Assembly (NCBI GenBank): GCA_036381275.1
Contig: DASVDC010000007.1
Location: forward strand, 1-64,000
Origin: UBA7803 sp036381275
GTDB taxonomy: Bacteria; Pseudomonadota; Gammaproteobacteria; Pseudomonadales; Azotimanducaceae
Direction: 5' to 3'
DNA: 64,000 nucleotides
Every line of letters begins with the position of its first letter. The first letter of the stretch is position 1. Under the pieces are notes generated by a model. It made no database searches. It was not told the origin of the DNA and was given only the letters and a program-made list of their open reading frames with translations. This document shows, piece after piece, positions 52,808 to 61,262 of the stretch. Both the position numbers and the translations under genes were made by a program.

Positions 52808-54544
52808 ATGCTGCGGATACTGGCGTTGGCCGCTCTGGTGTGGGCGGTGCCGGCTCTGGCGCTCGGGCCGGGCGACCGGGTGGAGGATTTCCGGTTGCTG
52901 GACCATCGCGGCCAGTCACATCACCTCTACTACTTCGGGGACGCGCCCGCGATCGTGCTGATGACGCACGGCACCGGCTGCCCGATGGTGCGCGACGCGC
53001 TGCCCGGCCTCCAGGCGCTGCGCGATGCGTACGCACCGCAGGGGGTGGAGTTCTTCCTGCTGAACTCGAAGGACGGCCGCGACGAGATCGCCGCCGACGC
53101 CGAGCGTCTCGGCATCGACCTGCCGGTGCTGCTCGACCCGACGCAGCTCATCGGCGAGTCGCTCGCCGTCGACCGCACCGCCGAGGTGCTGGTGATCGAT
53201 CCCGCGACCTGGACGATCGCCTACCGCGGCGCGGCGGGTCCGGCGAAGGGTGCCGCCGGCTACGTGAAGGCGGCGCTCGACGACCTGCTCGCGGGTCGGC
53301 CGGTGCAGACGGCGCGCACCGAGGCGGTCGGCTGCGCCGTGGAGCTCGAGCACGACGACGCGGCGGCCCACGCCCGGATCTCCTACAGCGACCAGATCGC
53401 ACCGATCCTGATCGACAATTGCGTGAGCTGCCACCGCCCGGGCGGAATCGGACCGTGGGCGATGACGGGCTACGAGATGGTGCGCGGCTTCGCGCCGATG
53501 ATCCGAGAGGTGATCCGCACCCAGCGGATGCCGCCGTGGCACGCCGACCCCGCGTACGGCCACTTCGCGAACGACCGCCGGCTGACCGAGCAGGAAACCC
53601 GCACGCTGGTGCATTGGATCGAGGCCGGAGCGCCGCGCGGCAACGGCGACGACCCGCTCGTCGCGTACGGGGAGCCGCTGCCGGAGTGGGGCCCACTCGG
53701 CGAGCCGGATCTGATCATCGAGATCCCGCCCACCGACGTGCCGGCGAGCGGCGTCGTGGACTACCAGTACAAGTACGTGAAGAACCCGCTCGACCGCGAC
53801 GTCTGGGTACGCGCATCGCAGATCCTGCCCGGGGACCGCGCGGCGCTGCACCACGTGATCACCCGGTTCGGCATGGTGGAGACGGAGGGGCCGCGCAAGG
53901 GGCGCCTGCGCCGCGAAGGACCGGCCGGAGGGCTGTCCGGTTACGTGCCGGGTTGGGTCGCGCGCGAGCTGCCGGAAGGCACCGGCACGTTCCTGCCGGC
54001 GGATGCCACGATCGAGTTCCAGATGCACTACACCACCTACGGCAAGGCGACCACCGACCGCTCGCGGATCGGCATCTACTTCCACGACGAGCCGCCGGAG
54101 CACCCGATCGAAACCATGATCATCGCGAACCCGAAGATCCGGATCCCCGCGGGCGCGCCGGCGCACAAGGAGTACGCGGAACGGGCCTTCGAGACCGACG
54201 TGCTGCTGTATTCGCTGCTGCCGCACGCACACTACCGCGGCAAGGCGTCGGAGTTCCGCGCGATCTATCCGGACGGGCGCGAGGAGGTGCTGCTGTCGGT
54301 GCCGAACTACGACTTCAACTGGCAGACCACCTACGAGCTGGCCGAACCGAAGCCGTTGCCGGCCGGCACGCGGATCGTGCACAGCACCTGGTGGGACAAC
54401 TCACCGCGCAATCCGGCGAACCCGGACCCGACCCGCGAGGTTCCGTGGGGTGAGCAATCCTGGGACGAGATGCTGTTCGGCGCGATCACGTACCGCGAAC
54501 TCGAGGCGGAGGAACGCGCCGACCTGGTCGCCCGGAGGAACTGA
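52808..54544 (+). CDS. Redoxin / cytochrome c / copper monooxygenase-like three-part fusion
   Basis: Exported protein of 578 residues (signal peptide ending ALAL). Residues 21-165 form an AhpC/TSA-like redoxin with one Cys (Cys58, THGTGCPM), so no CxxC. Residues 190-275 form a c-type cytochrome domain with heme site CVSCH (205-209) and probable distal Met in RMPPWHADP. Residues 300-570 resemble the two copper domains of ascorbate-dependent monooxygenases, with candidate ligands HH (348-349), HYT (407) and HAH (473-475). The heme domain could feed electrons to the copper centre in place of ascorbate (inference). Substrate unknown. It stands alone between the M81 gene and a REP-like repeat. Confidence 0.8.
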   Translation: MLRILALAALVWAVPALALGPGDRVEDFRLLDHRGQSHHLYYFGDAPAIVLMTHGTGCPMVRDALPGLQALRDAYAPQGVEFFLLNSKDGRDEIAADAERLGIDLPVLLDPTQLIGESLAVDRTAEVLVIDPATWTIAYRGAAGPAKGAAGYVKAALDDLLAGRPVQTARTEAVGCAVELEHDDAAAHARISYSDQIAPILIDNCVSCHRPGGIGPWAMTGYEMVRGFAPMIREVIRTQRMPPWHADPAYGHFANDRRLTEQETRTLVHWIEAGAPRGNGDDPLVAYGEPLPEWGPLGEPDLIIEIPPTDVPASGVVDYQYKYVKNPLDRDVWVRASQILPGDRAALHHVITRFGMVETEGPRKGRLRREGPAGGLSGYVPGWVARELPEGTGTFLPADATIEFQMHYTTYGKATTDRSRIGIYFHDEPPEHPIETMIIANPKIRIPAGAPAHKEYAERAFETDVLLYSLLPHAHYRGKASEFRAIYPDGREEVLLSVPNYDFNWQTTYELAEPKPLPAGTRIVHSTWWDNSPRNPANPDPTREVPWGEQSWDEMLFGAITYRELEAEERADLVARRN

Positions 54545-54566
54545 CCGCTCCCGCAGCGAGTGATCA

Positions 54567-54648
54567 TGTAGGAGCGATCTTGGGCGAGCGAAGCTCGCCG
54601 GGGGCGAACCTTCGGTTCGCTTGACCGCGATCGGAGATCGCTCCTACA
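54567..54648. repeat. REP-like element with outer arms and two inner hairpins
   Basis: TGTAGGAGCGATCT (54567-54580) pairs exactly with AGATCGCTCCTACA (54635-54648). Between them lie two perfect hairpins, GGCGAGC-GAA-GCTCGCC (54583-54599) and GCGAACC-TTC-GGTTCGC (54604-54620), giving a cloverleaf. The GTAGGAGCG end resembles REP sequences of gammaproteobacteria. It follows the monooxygenase-fusion gene by 22 bases and may also stop transcription. Confidence 0.8.
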
Positions 54649-54659
54649 GCGGACACAGG

Positions 54660-54881
54660 TCAGGGCCTGTAGTCGTCGGCGGTCAGGCCCTCCACCAGCG
54701 GCGCGAGTCCTTCGGCCAACTTCTGCGCCTCCTTCTCGTCGACCTTCCCGGTCAGGTAGCGGCTCACTCCCAGCGTCTCGTGCCGACAATGAACCACCCA
54801 TTCGGATTCGCGGTCGGAAGAGCCTGCCCACCAGGTATATTTCTTGCCGCCGTGCTGCAGATCACCGGTCATACCGTGCAT
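54660..54881 (-). CDS. Small conserved-looking protein of unknown function
   Basis: Protein of 73 residues, not recognised. It is soluble and rich in charged residues, with two Trp in KKYTWWAGSSDRESEWVV and a helical C-terminal part (KVDEKEAQKLAEGLAPLVEGL). The ATG at 54881 has GAGGAG 6-11 bases upstream and codon use matches the neighbours, which supports a real gene. It is divergent from the DUF3750 gene and ends 11 bases from the REP-like element. Confidence 0.6.
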   Translation of the reverse strand: MHGMTGDLQHGGKKYTWWAGSSDRESEWVVHCRHETLGVSRYLTGKVDEKEAQKLAEGLAPLVEGLTADDYRP

Positions 54882-54952
54882 CGTCGTGCTCCTCGCTATT
54901 GCTCACGATCGACCGTCCGGTCTGCAACCCGTATGCCCGCCGACGCGCCCGC

Positions 54953-55411
54953 ATGAAGATTCATCGCGACGATCCGGATCCGCCGATGGAGATCGAGCTT
55001 CGCGCCGCGCGCATACCCGTCATCGGCCGGGTTGCCCACCATTACTGGCTGGTGATCCACGACGGCGAGCCGGAGCGCTGGGAGATCTGGCAGTGGCGCG
55101 ACGCCGGCGGCGAGTCCTGGGGCCATCTGCACCGGAACCTGCTGCCCTACGACCAGGGCGTCGGCAACGGGCCGAGCTGGGTGGTCAGGCGCTGGTCCGG
55201 CGAGCCCGCGGCGGAGCTCGCCACCCGGATCACCCAGTCGCCGCGCAGCTATCCGTGGCGCGACCGCTACCTGCCGTGGCCGGGGCCGAACAGCAATACG
55301 TTCGTGCGCTGGGTGATCGGCGACGCCCGGCTGATGGGCTGGCAGGCGTTCGGCAAGCACTACCCCGTCTGGCGGCGCCGGCACCGTTCATCGGTGCGCG
55401 CCGCCGCCTGA
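54953..55411 (+). CDS. DUF3750-family protein
   Basis: Protein of 152 residues from ATG 54953 (MKIHRDDPDPP); the frame is open 18 codons further. The family is a predicted cysteine/histidine hydrolase-like fold. The conserved parts are PVIGRVAHHYWLVIHDG, RWEIWQW, the Tyr/Asn-rich SYPWRDRYLPWPGPNSNTF and FVRWVIGD, suggesting a catalytic His and Asn. No substrate is known. The last 24 bases overlap the end of the SRPBCC remnant on the other strand. Confidence 0.78.
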   Translation: MKIHRDDPDPPMEIELRAARIPVIGRVAHHYWLVIHDGEPERWEIWQWRDAGGESWGHLHRNLLPYDQGVGNGPSWVVRRWSGEPAAELATRITQSPRSYPWRDRYLPWPGPNSNTFVRWVIGDARLMGWQAFGKHYPVWRRRHRSSVRAAA

Positions 55412-55501
55412 CGCCGAGCGGCTACGGACCAGCGCCTCGAGCTGATCGGTGCAGAGGCCCCAGCCTTCGTGGAAGCCCATCCGCTCGTGCTCGACGGTCA
55501 T
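55388..55501 (-). pseudogene. C-terminal remnant of an SRPBCC/AHSA1-domain gene
   Basis: Only 37 codons remain: MTVEHERMGFHEGWGLC followed by TDQLEALV reads like the last strand and helix of an AHSA1-type SRPBCC protein (the usual ending is ...H.gf..GW..cl.qLe..l). The preceding ~110 residues expected for the domain are missing. Instead the DUF885 gene ends there in another frame, overlapping by four bases. A deletion that joined the DUF885 gene to the tail of an older SRPBCC gene would explain this. The match is short, so this is tentative. Confidence 0.45.
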
Positions 55502-57318
55502 GGACTGGTCGACCCGGCATCCCCGGATTCGACCGACCGCGGCGCCTCGGGGAACACGGCTTCCGCGGCGCCGCCGAGCATCTGCGCGCGCACCAGCGGA
55601 ATCGGCGGGCCGCCGAACGACAGGAACCGGTCGTGGAACGCCTTCCAGGCCTCGCGTCCGCCCCGCTCCCGCGCCCAGTCGTCCCGCAGTTGCCGGATCA
55701 GCAGCTTGCCCATCGTGTAGTTCAGGTAGGCCGGATCGTACGTGCCGCGGGCCGCCTGCTGCTGCGCGGTGCCCCGGTCCTGGTAGCAGGTCTCTTCGAA
55801 CAGCGCTTCCGACTCGGCGACCGTCATCCGACCGGTGTGCAGGCCGATGGCGGACAGGAACCGGCAGTCGCGCAGCAGCGCGTTGGAAAGCTGGCCGATG
55901 TGCATCTGCGGCGCGCCGTCGCCGAACCCGGTGTCCCACATCAGCTCCTCGACGTAGTGCGCCCAGCCTTCCGCGAACGCGTAGCCGACGAACACGCGGC
56001 CGAAGATCCAGTCGGAGCGCTTCGCGTGCAGGAAGTTCAGGAAATGACCCGGCCAGACCTCGTGCGCGGAGGTGAACATCAGATCCGCCTCGCCGGGGAT
56101 GTAGCCCTGCTGCACCTCGGGCGGCCAGCTCGGATCCGGCGGCGCGATGAAGTAGATCGACGGTTGATCCTTCTCGTACGGGCCGGGAATGTTGATGTAC
56201 GCGAAGTTCGATCGCGCGAACGGCGGTGCCTCGCGCACCTCGGCGCGCTCGTCCGACGGAATCGACACCAGGTCCGCCTCCATCACGTGCGCCTTCAGCA
56301 CGTCGAGCTGGCGCCGGGCGGCTGCCACCACACCGTCCTCCGGCTTGTCAGCGCTCATCCGGGCGAAGCACTCGCGCACGTCCGCGCCCGGCGCGAAACG
56401 CGCGCACGCGTCGCGCAGCGCCAGCGTGTTGCGTTCGAGATCGGCTCGGCCGATGCGTTCCAGCGTCTCGAGGTCCACGTCGACGCGCTCGGTATCGAAC
56501 AGCATCCGGCGGAACAGCTCACGCCCCAGCGCGAAGTCGTCGGTGGCGGTCGCGCGCTGGCCCTCGAGCCACTCGGCGAGCCCCGCCATCGCCTCGCTGG
56601 CCGGCTGTCGCGCCGCCGCGAACGCCTCCTGCAGTGCCGGATCCTGCACGTCGGCGAACGCGTCGACCAGATCCCCGCCGAAGTAGTCGGCGAGCCCTCC
56701 GAACGAGTCGATGCCGTACTCGACGTAGCTCAGCGGCATCGGCGTGCGCAGATTCGCCCGGATCTGCTCGGCCGCACGCGGAATGTTCTCGAGGTAGCGG
56801 ATGACGGCTTCGAGGCGCTCGGCAGGCGGCGCGTAGGTCAGCGTCACGTACGGGCTCGGATCCAGCGAGTCGAACATCCAGTCGAAGTAGAAGGCCGGAT
56901 TACGGAACGGCCAGTCGGCGGCGTCCAGCCAGAACAGATCCCGGTCGATGCGTGAAACCAGGTAGTCGCGTTGAAAGCGCTGCGCGGCGTCGAGTGCCTC
57001 GTCGGGGAACGCGAGCGCCTCGGCGCGGAGCTCCTCGAGCCGCGCGATCTCGCGCTCGATGCCCTGTCGGCTCCAGTCGGGCAGACGGCCATCGAACTCG
57101 TGCCGGCCCTGCACCACGGCGAACGCCGGATGCGCGTCGAAGTAGCTCTCGATGAAGGCGTCGACGAACGCGTTCCACGGCCGCGGCTCCGCGGCTCGCG
57201 AGGCCGGCTCGGGCCCCGCAGCCGGCGCTTCCCTCGCGGGCCCCGCGCCGTCGCCGCCGCAGCCGCCGACGAGCGCCAGCGCGAGGAGAATGGTCGCGAA
57301 ACGGTTCGTGCAGGTCAT
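55498..57318 (-). CDS. DUF885 lipoprotein, predicted zinc peptidase
   Basis: Exported lipoprotein of 606 residues with lipobox LVGGC (Cys20). DUF885 proteins resemble M3/M32-like metallopeptidases. The zinc motif is SAHEVWPGHFLNFLHA (a His-Glu-x4-His variant) and the third ligand is probably in EGWAHYVEELM. The N-terminal helical half (FQRDYLVSRIDRDLFWL; NIPRAAEQIRANL) is typical. It starts with an ATG overlapping the VOC gene stop (ATGA). The C-terminal tail after GGPPIPLVRAQML is acidic and probably disordered, and meets the SRPBCC remnant. Confidence 0.86.
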   Translation of the reverse strand: MTCTNRFATILLALALVGGCGGDGAGPAREAPAAGPEPASRAAEPRPWNAFVDAFIESYFDAHPAFAVVQGRHEFDGRLPDWSRQGIEREIARLEELRAEALAFPDEALDAAQRFQRDYLVSRIDRDLFWLDAADWPFRNPAFYFDWMFDSLDPSPYVTLTYAPPAERLEAVIRYLENIPRAAEQIRANLRTPMPLSYVEYGIDSFGGLADYFGGDLVDAFADVQDPALQEAFAAARQPASEAMAGLAEWLEGQRATATDDFALGRELFRRMLFDTERVDVDLETLERIGRADLERNTLALRDACARFAPGADVRECFARMSADKPEDGVVAAARRQLDVLKAHVMEADLVSIPSDERAEVREAPPFARSNFAYINIPGPYEKDQPSIYFIAPPDPSWPPEVQQGYIPGEADLMFTSAHEVWPGHFLNFLHAKRSDWIFGRVFVGYAFAEGWAHYVEELMWDTGFGDGAPQMHIGQLSNALLRDCRFLSAIGLHTGRMTVAESEALFEETCYQDRGTAQQQAARGTYDPAYLNYTMGKLLIRQLRDDWARERGGREAWKAFHDRFLSFGGPPIPLVRAQMLGGAAEAVFPEAPRSVESGDAGSTSP

Positions 57319-57704
57319 CGATCCCCTCCGGATCCGTAAGGTCGGGTCAGCACCTCGAGCAGGTGGCCATCGGGATCCGGAAAGTACACGCCCCGCCCGC
57401 CGTCGCGGCGGTTGATCTCTCCGGGCCGCTGGCGGCCGGGATCGGCCCAGTAGTCGAGTCCGCGCTCGCGGATGCGCGCGAACACCGCGTCGAATTCCGC
57501 TTCGCTGATCAGGAACGCGTAGTGCTGGGGCTCGATCCGCGCGTCGGTGTCGTGGAAGTCGAGCGACACGCCGTTCGTGAGCTCGACCACGCGGAACGGC
57601 CCGAAGCGGCCGGCCGGCGGCAAGCCGAGGATCCCGGTCAGAAAATCCGCCGATGCGTGCTTGTCACGGCACCAGACGATGGTGTGGTTCAATTGCGGGC
57701 TCAT
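57315..57704 (-). CDS. VOC-family (glyoxalase/dioxygenase fold) protein
   Basis: Single VOC domain of 129 residues with two beta-alpha-beta3 modules: LNHTIVWCRDKHASADFLTGILGLPP and QHYAFLISEAEFDAVFARI, with the typical end GVYFPDPDGHLLEVLTRPYG. Metal ligands would be His7 and the Glu of LLEVL. The family ranges from glyoxalase I to antibiotic-binding proteins, so no reaction is assigned. Its stop overlaps the DUF885 start by four bases; the two are therefore co-translated. It is divergent from tesB across 100 bases. Confidence 0.83.
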   Translation of the reverse strand: MSPQLNHTIVWCRDKHASADFLTGILGLPPAGRFGPFRVVELTNGVSLDFHDTDARIEPQHYAFLISEAEFDAVFARIRERGLDYWADPGRQRPGEINRRDGGRGVYFPDPDGHLLEVLTRPYGSGGDR

Positions 57705-57804
57705 CGCAGCGGCTCCGCTCGTTGGGGCCGTCAGTCTAATGCCCCGACCGCCTGCTGCAACCGACGAGTTGGGTGGCCCGACCCGAAGCTGCTACATTGC
57801 CCCG

Positions 57805-58674
57805 ATGAACGATCGCATGCCGCCGCCGTTCACCGACCTGATTGCGCTCACCAGCGCCGGGCCCGACCGCTTCATCGCGCCACCGGCACCCGACAAGGGC
57901 GATCGCGTGTACGGCGGTCAGTTCCTCGGACAATGCCTGACGGCGGCGCTGCGTACGGTGAACAGCGATCGCGCGGTGCACTCGCTGCACGCGTACTTCC
58001 TGCGTCCGGGAAACGTGGACGAGCCGCTCGATCTCACCGTCGAGCGGCTGCGCGACGGGCGCAGCTTCTCCTCGCGCGAGGTCATCGCGGAACAACAGGG
58101 ACGGCGGCTGTTTCAGATGCTGGTCTCGCTGCAGGTGCCGGAACCGGCGCCCGAGTACGCGGGCGCGGCGCTCCCGCCGGTGCCCGATCCCGAATCGGTC
58201 GCCGTCACCTACGACGACTTCACGCTGGCGCAGACGGGTGCCGACGATTGGCACGGTGCGGCGCGGCCGATGGAGATCCGCTACGTGAACCCGCCCGAGC
58301 GGCCGCGCGGCGAGCCGATCACCGAGCCCCAGCTCATGTGGATGCGGATCGCCGAGCCGCTGCCCGACGATCCCGCCGTGCACGCCGCCGCGCTAGCCTA
58401 CCTCTCCGACAGCACGCTGGTGGACACGATCATGCTGCCGCTCGGGCTGCGCTGGCAGGACGCCGACTTCCTCGGCACCAGTCTCGACCACGCGATGTGG
58501 TGGCACCGCCCGGCGCGGGCGGACGAGTGGCTGCTGTTCGAGCAGCGCGCGGAAGCCACCGGCGGGGGCCGCGGGCTCGCGAGCGGACGGTTCTTCACGC
58601 GCGACGGCACGCTCGTCGCCACGTGTCTGCAGGAAGGCCTGATGCGCTGGGACGGCGGCGCTACGGCTCGCTGA
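57805..58674 (+). CDS. tesB: Acyl-CoA thioesterase II
   Basis: Double-hotdog thioesterase of 289 residues that hydrolyses medium- and long-chain acyl-CoA. I use ATG 57805 (MNDRMPPPFTDLIALT); the frame is open upstream without homology. Conserved parts are RVYGGQFLGQCLTAALRTV, SLHAYFLRPGN, FSSREVIAEQQGR and, in the second hotdog, YLSDSTLVDT, TSLDHAMWWHRP and GRFFTRDGTLVATCLQEGLMR. The catalytic Asp/Thr/Gln triad would be Asp, Ser/Thr and Gln in these segments. The 3' end overlaps the TetR gene on the other strand by 14 bases. Confidence 0.92.
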   Translation: MNDRMPPPFTDLIALTSAGPDRFIAPPAPDKGDRVYGGQFLGQCLTAALRTVNSDRAVHSLHAYFLRPGNVDEPLDLTVERLRDGRSFSSREVIAEQQGRRLFQMLVSLQVPEPAPEYAGAALPPVPDPESVAVTYDDFTLAQTGADDWHGAARPMEIRYVNPPERPRGEPITEPQLMWMRIAEPLPDDPAVHAAALAYLSDSTLVDTIMLPLGLRWQDADFLGTSLDHAMWWHRPARADEWLLFEQRAEATGGGRGLASGRFFTRDGTLVATCLQEGLMRWDGGATAR

Positions 58675-59275
58675 GCAGCGCGCTGATCTGGCGGCCGAGC
58701 CAGGCCGGAAACCGCTCGGCCTCCCCCGCTTCCATCGCCAGCAGGCGCGGCAGGCGGTCGCCGGCGACCCCGTAGCCGACCGCCGCGGTCGCGACCAGGA
58801 AGATCAGCCGTTTCGCGATGCGCTGCCGATCCGGCCCGGGCGGCAGACGTTCCGCCAGCGTCGGCACGAGCGCCGCGAACAGCGCCCGAACCGGCTCGGA
58901 GGGGCTGAGATCGTCCGACAGCGCGTCCCCGCCGACGCTGAGCCAGGCCAGCAGCTTGGCGTGCCCGCCGCTCGACAGCGCCTCGAACAGATCGCGCAAC
59001 AGCTCCGGCGGCTCCGGCCCCGGATCGCACCGCAGCGCCTCGATGATGTCGCGCAGCAGGCGGTCTGTCATCGCCTCCACCAGCGCGCGGCGCATGCCGG
59101 CAGTGCTGCCGAAATGGTGCAGCAGCGTCGCATGGCTCATGCCGCAGGCGGCGGCCACGTCCACCACGTTGAGCCCGTCGAGGCCGTGCTCGCGCAGACG
59201 CGTCTCGGCCGCGCGCAGGATCTCCTCGCGCGCCTGTTCCGGGGTCCGCCGGCGGCGGGATACGGGGCGCTGCAC
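58661..59275 (-). CDS. TetR-family repressor, divergent from coq4-like gene
   Basis: Repressor of 204 residues from GTG 59275 (GGAGG nine bases upstream). The N-terminal helix-turn-helix reads VVDVAAACGMSHATLLHHFGSTAGM, and a ligand-binding helical domain of about 140 residues follows. The ligand is not predictable, but the flanking Coq4-like and acyl-CoA thioesterase genes suggest a lipid or acyl-CoA. The 83-base divergent region holds a promoter and repeated CTACAT/ATGTAG half-sites, the likely operator. Confidence 0.87.
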   Translation of the reverse strand: MQRPVSRRRRTPEQAREEILRAAETRLREHGLDGLNVVDVAAACGMSHATLLHHFGSTAGMRRALVEAMTDRLLRDIIEALRCDPGPEPPELLRDLFEALSSGGHAKLLAWLSVGGDALSDDLSPSEPVRALFAALVPTLAERLPPGPDRQRIAKRLIFLVATAAVGYGVAGDRLPRLLAMEAGEAERFPAWLGRQISALLSEP

Positions 59276-59299
59276 GTCCGGCGGCCTCCGCCCTTGTTG

Positions 59300-59327
59300 T
59301 TGACACGAATGTAGATTGTAATAGACT
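59300..59327 (+). promoter_or_regulatory. Promoter of the Coq4-family gene
   Basis: A perfect -35 TTGACA (59300-59305) is separated by 16 bases from TAGACT (59322-59327), a four-of-six -10. A half-site AATGTAGAT (59308-59316) lies between them, where a bound repressor would block polymerase. Confidence 0.5.
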
Positions 59328-59335
59328 ACCCCTGC

Positions 59336-59349
59336 CTACATCAATGTAG
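59336..59349. promoter_or_regulatory. TetR operator candidate
   Basis: CTACATCAATGTAG is a palindrome except for its two central bases. The half-site with flanks, AATGTAGAT, occurs at 59343-59351 and again at 59308-59316, 35 bases apart. It lies ten bases before the Coq4-family start and 61 bases from the TetR start, fitting joint control of both. Confidence 0.55.
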
Positions 59350-59358
59350 ATAACCGCG

Positions 59359-60078
59359 ATGAGCACGATCCCGTCCGAAGAGCGCCAGTCCGACCCGTTC
59401 CGCCTGCGCCCGCGCGAAGCGCTCGGCGCGATCCGTGTGCTGCTGCGCAACCCCGAAGACACCGGCCAGGTCTTCGTGATCGTGCGCGCGCTGTCCGGCA
59501 AGAGCCTGCTGCGCGGATTCAACCGCTTCGCGGCCACCGCCACCGGTGCCGCGGTGCTCGCCGAGAACCGCTCGCTGCTCGACGTGCTGTCGAACCGCGA
59601 CTACCTCGCGTCGCTGCCCGCCGGCAGCCTCGGGCGCGCCTACCTCGAGTTCATGAGCGCCGAGAACCTGAGCGCCGAGGGGCTGGTGGATGCCAGCATG
59701 AGCGCCGACCGGCCGCTGGAAGGGCGCCTCGCGCTGTACGCGATGCGGCTGCGCGACATGCACGATCTCTGGCACGTGGTGACCGGCTACGGCCGCGACA
59801 CGATGGGCGAGGTGTGTCTGCTCGGCTTCACGTTCGCGCAGACGCGTAACCCCGCCCTCGCGTTCATCGCGCTGGTCGGAGCGGCCAAGATCGCGCGAGA
59901 GGTGAACCCGCGGATCTTCCGCGCGTTGTGGGCCGCGTACCGCGCCGGCCGGCGCGCCGAGTGGCTGCCGGCGGCCGACTGGGAGCACCTGCTCACTGAG
60001 CCCCTCGACCGGGTCCGGCAGCGGCTGCGGATCGAGCCGCCGACGGTCTATCCGCAGCTCCGCGCGGCGCCGGCCTGA
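59359..60078 (+). CDS. Coq4-family protein
   Basis: Protein of 239 residues with the Coq4 metal-binding signature HDxxHx11E, visible as His135-Asp136-x2-His139 and Glu151 (MHDLWHVVTGYGRDTMGEV). Eukaryotic Coq4 acts in coenzyme Q synthesis, where it has been proposed to remove the C1 carboxyl group of the ring. Bacterial homologues are scattered and their role is not established, so I give no symbol. A TetR repressor gene is divergent and its probable operator overlaps the 5' leader, so expression is probably induced by a small molecule and not constitutive. Confidence 0.83.
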   Translation: MSTIPSEERQSDPFRLRPREALGAIRVLLRNPEDTGQVFVIVRALSGKSLLRGFNRFAATATGAAVLAENRSLLDVLSNRDYLASLPAGSLGRAYLEFMSAENLSAEGLVDASMSADRPLEGRLALYAMRLRDMHDLWHVVTGYGRDTMGEVCLLGFTFAQTRNPALAFIALVGAAKIAREVNPRIFRALWAAYRAGRRAEWLPAADWEHLLTEPLDRVRQRLRIEPPTVYPQLRAAPA

Positions 60079-60087
60079 CGGCCGCGC

Positions 60088-61173
60088 TCAGTCGCGCACC
60101 GCGCGGAAACCCGCCGGGATCTCGAAGATCTCGTCCGGCACGTCGTCGTCGCGCACCGAGACGAGCTCGCTGCTGATCGACATCAGTCGCACGGTACCCT
60201 CCGGCAGGCTCGGGTCGGCCGCGGCGGCCGGCGCGGGCTGCGCCTCGGCCTGCCGCTGGGCCTGATCGCGCCGCCGGCCGAGGAAGCCGCCGAGCGCACC
60301 GCCGATGGCGCCGCCGACCGCCTCGCCGATTCCGGGCCGGTCGGGCTCGGCGCTCGCTGCTTCGTCCGCAGCCTGGCACTGCGGCCCGCCGATGGCGAGC
60401 GAGACGGTGGAACGCACCGGATAACCCTGCAGCTGCTGCATCTGCTCGGCGATCTCGCTCCAGATGCCTTCGTAGCCGCCGAACATGGACTCGATGCGCT
60501 GGGCGAACTCGCGCGACTGCGCCACCTCGAGGCCGAGCTTCTGCGCGTACGCCTGGTAGTGGTTCGTGACCTCCTCGCTCGCTTCGAACGTCGGCGCGAG
60601 CCACTGATCGAGGACCAGGTTGAAGCTGCACACCTGCCCCGTGTTGCGGTCGGTGCACGACTGGCTCGCGGTCACGATCATCCGCTCGGCCTCGAATCCG
60701 GCGATCGTATCTTTCTCGCCGCGACGATCGACCTTCGACGTCGGCTCCGACCATTCGCAGTCGGACTCGTCGATTCCGCCCGGCTGCGGCTGCTGCGCCT
60801 GGGCTTCGCGCATCTGCTCCATCGACTGCGCCAGCGCGGCGCGCTGCTCTTCGAACGTCGCCTCGCTGTAGGTCTTCTTCTTCAGATCGAGCTGATAGAC
60901 CTTCTCCTGGTCGAGCCGCACGATCTCGGCGATCGATCCGCCACCGAACATGCGCATCAGCCGGGACTCCATCTTCAGGTCGCTGTCCGTTCGGGAGCGC
61001 TCGCCCGAGATGACCGTGACCGTGGTGCCGGTCATGTTCAGGAACTTCATGCCTCCGGGGCCATCGACCTGCATGCGCTGTTCGATTGTGACGTCGCCGT
61101 GCGCGCCGGCGACCCAGAGGATCGGAAGCGCGGCCAACAGCGTGCGGCCGCGAGGCCGGTAGACGGCTTTCAT
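60088..61173 (-). CDS. Exported DUF4412-like protein of unknown function
   Basis: Exported protein of 361 residues (signal peptide LLAALPILWVAGAHG). The N-terminal part, VTIEQRMQVDGPGGMKFL, then GERSRTDSDLKME and EIVRLDQEKVYQLDLKKKTY, resembles the DUF4412 family of lipocalin/LolA-like beta proteins. The middle contains four Cys (CEW, SCTDRNTGQVC). Near the C-terminus is a Gly zipper, GEAVGGAIGGALGGFLGRRR, which may insert in a membrane, followed by a Gln/Ala-rich linker. Function not assigned. It is convergent with the coq4-like gene (nine bases apart). Confidence 0.68.
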   Translation of the reverse strand: MKAVYRPRGRTLLAALPILWVAGAHGDVTIEQRMQVDGPGGMKFLNMTGTTVTVISGERSRTDSDLKMESRLMRMFGGGSIAEIVRLDQEKVYQLDLKKKTYSEATFEEQRAALAQSMEQMREAQAQQPQPGGIDESDCEWSEPTSKVDRRGEKDTIAGFEAERMIVTASQSCTDRNTGQVCSFNLVLDQWLAPTFEASEEVTNHYQAYAQKLGLEVAQSREFAQRIESMFGGYEGIWSEIAEQMQQLQGYPVRSTVSLAIGGPQCQAADEAASAEPDRPGIGEAVGGAIGGALGGFLGRRRDQAQRQAEAQPAPAAAADPSLPEGTVRLMSISSELVSVRDDDVPDEIFEIPAGFRAVRD

Positions 61174-61262
61174 GGACTCCCTCCTGCCATTATGGTGGTG
61201 CCGGCGGCGGCCGGCCTGATCGAATCATACGGCCTCGTCCGCGTCAGGATGAAGAACGGGCG

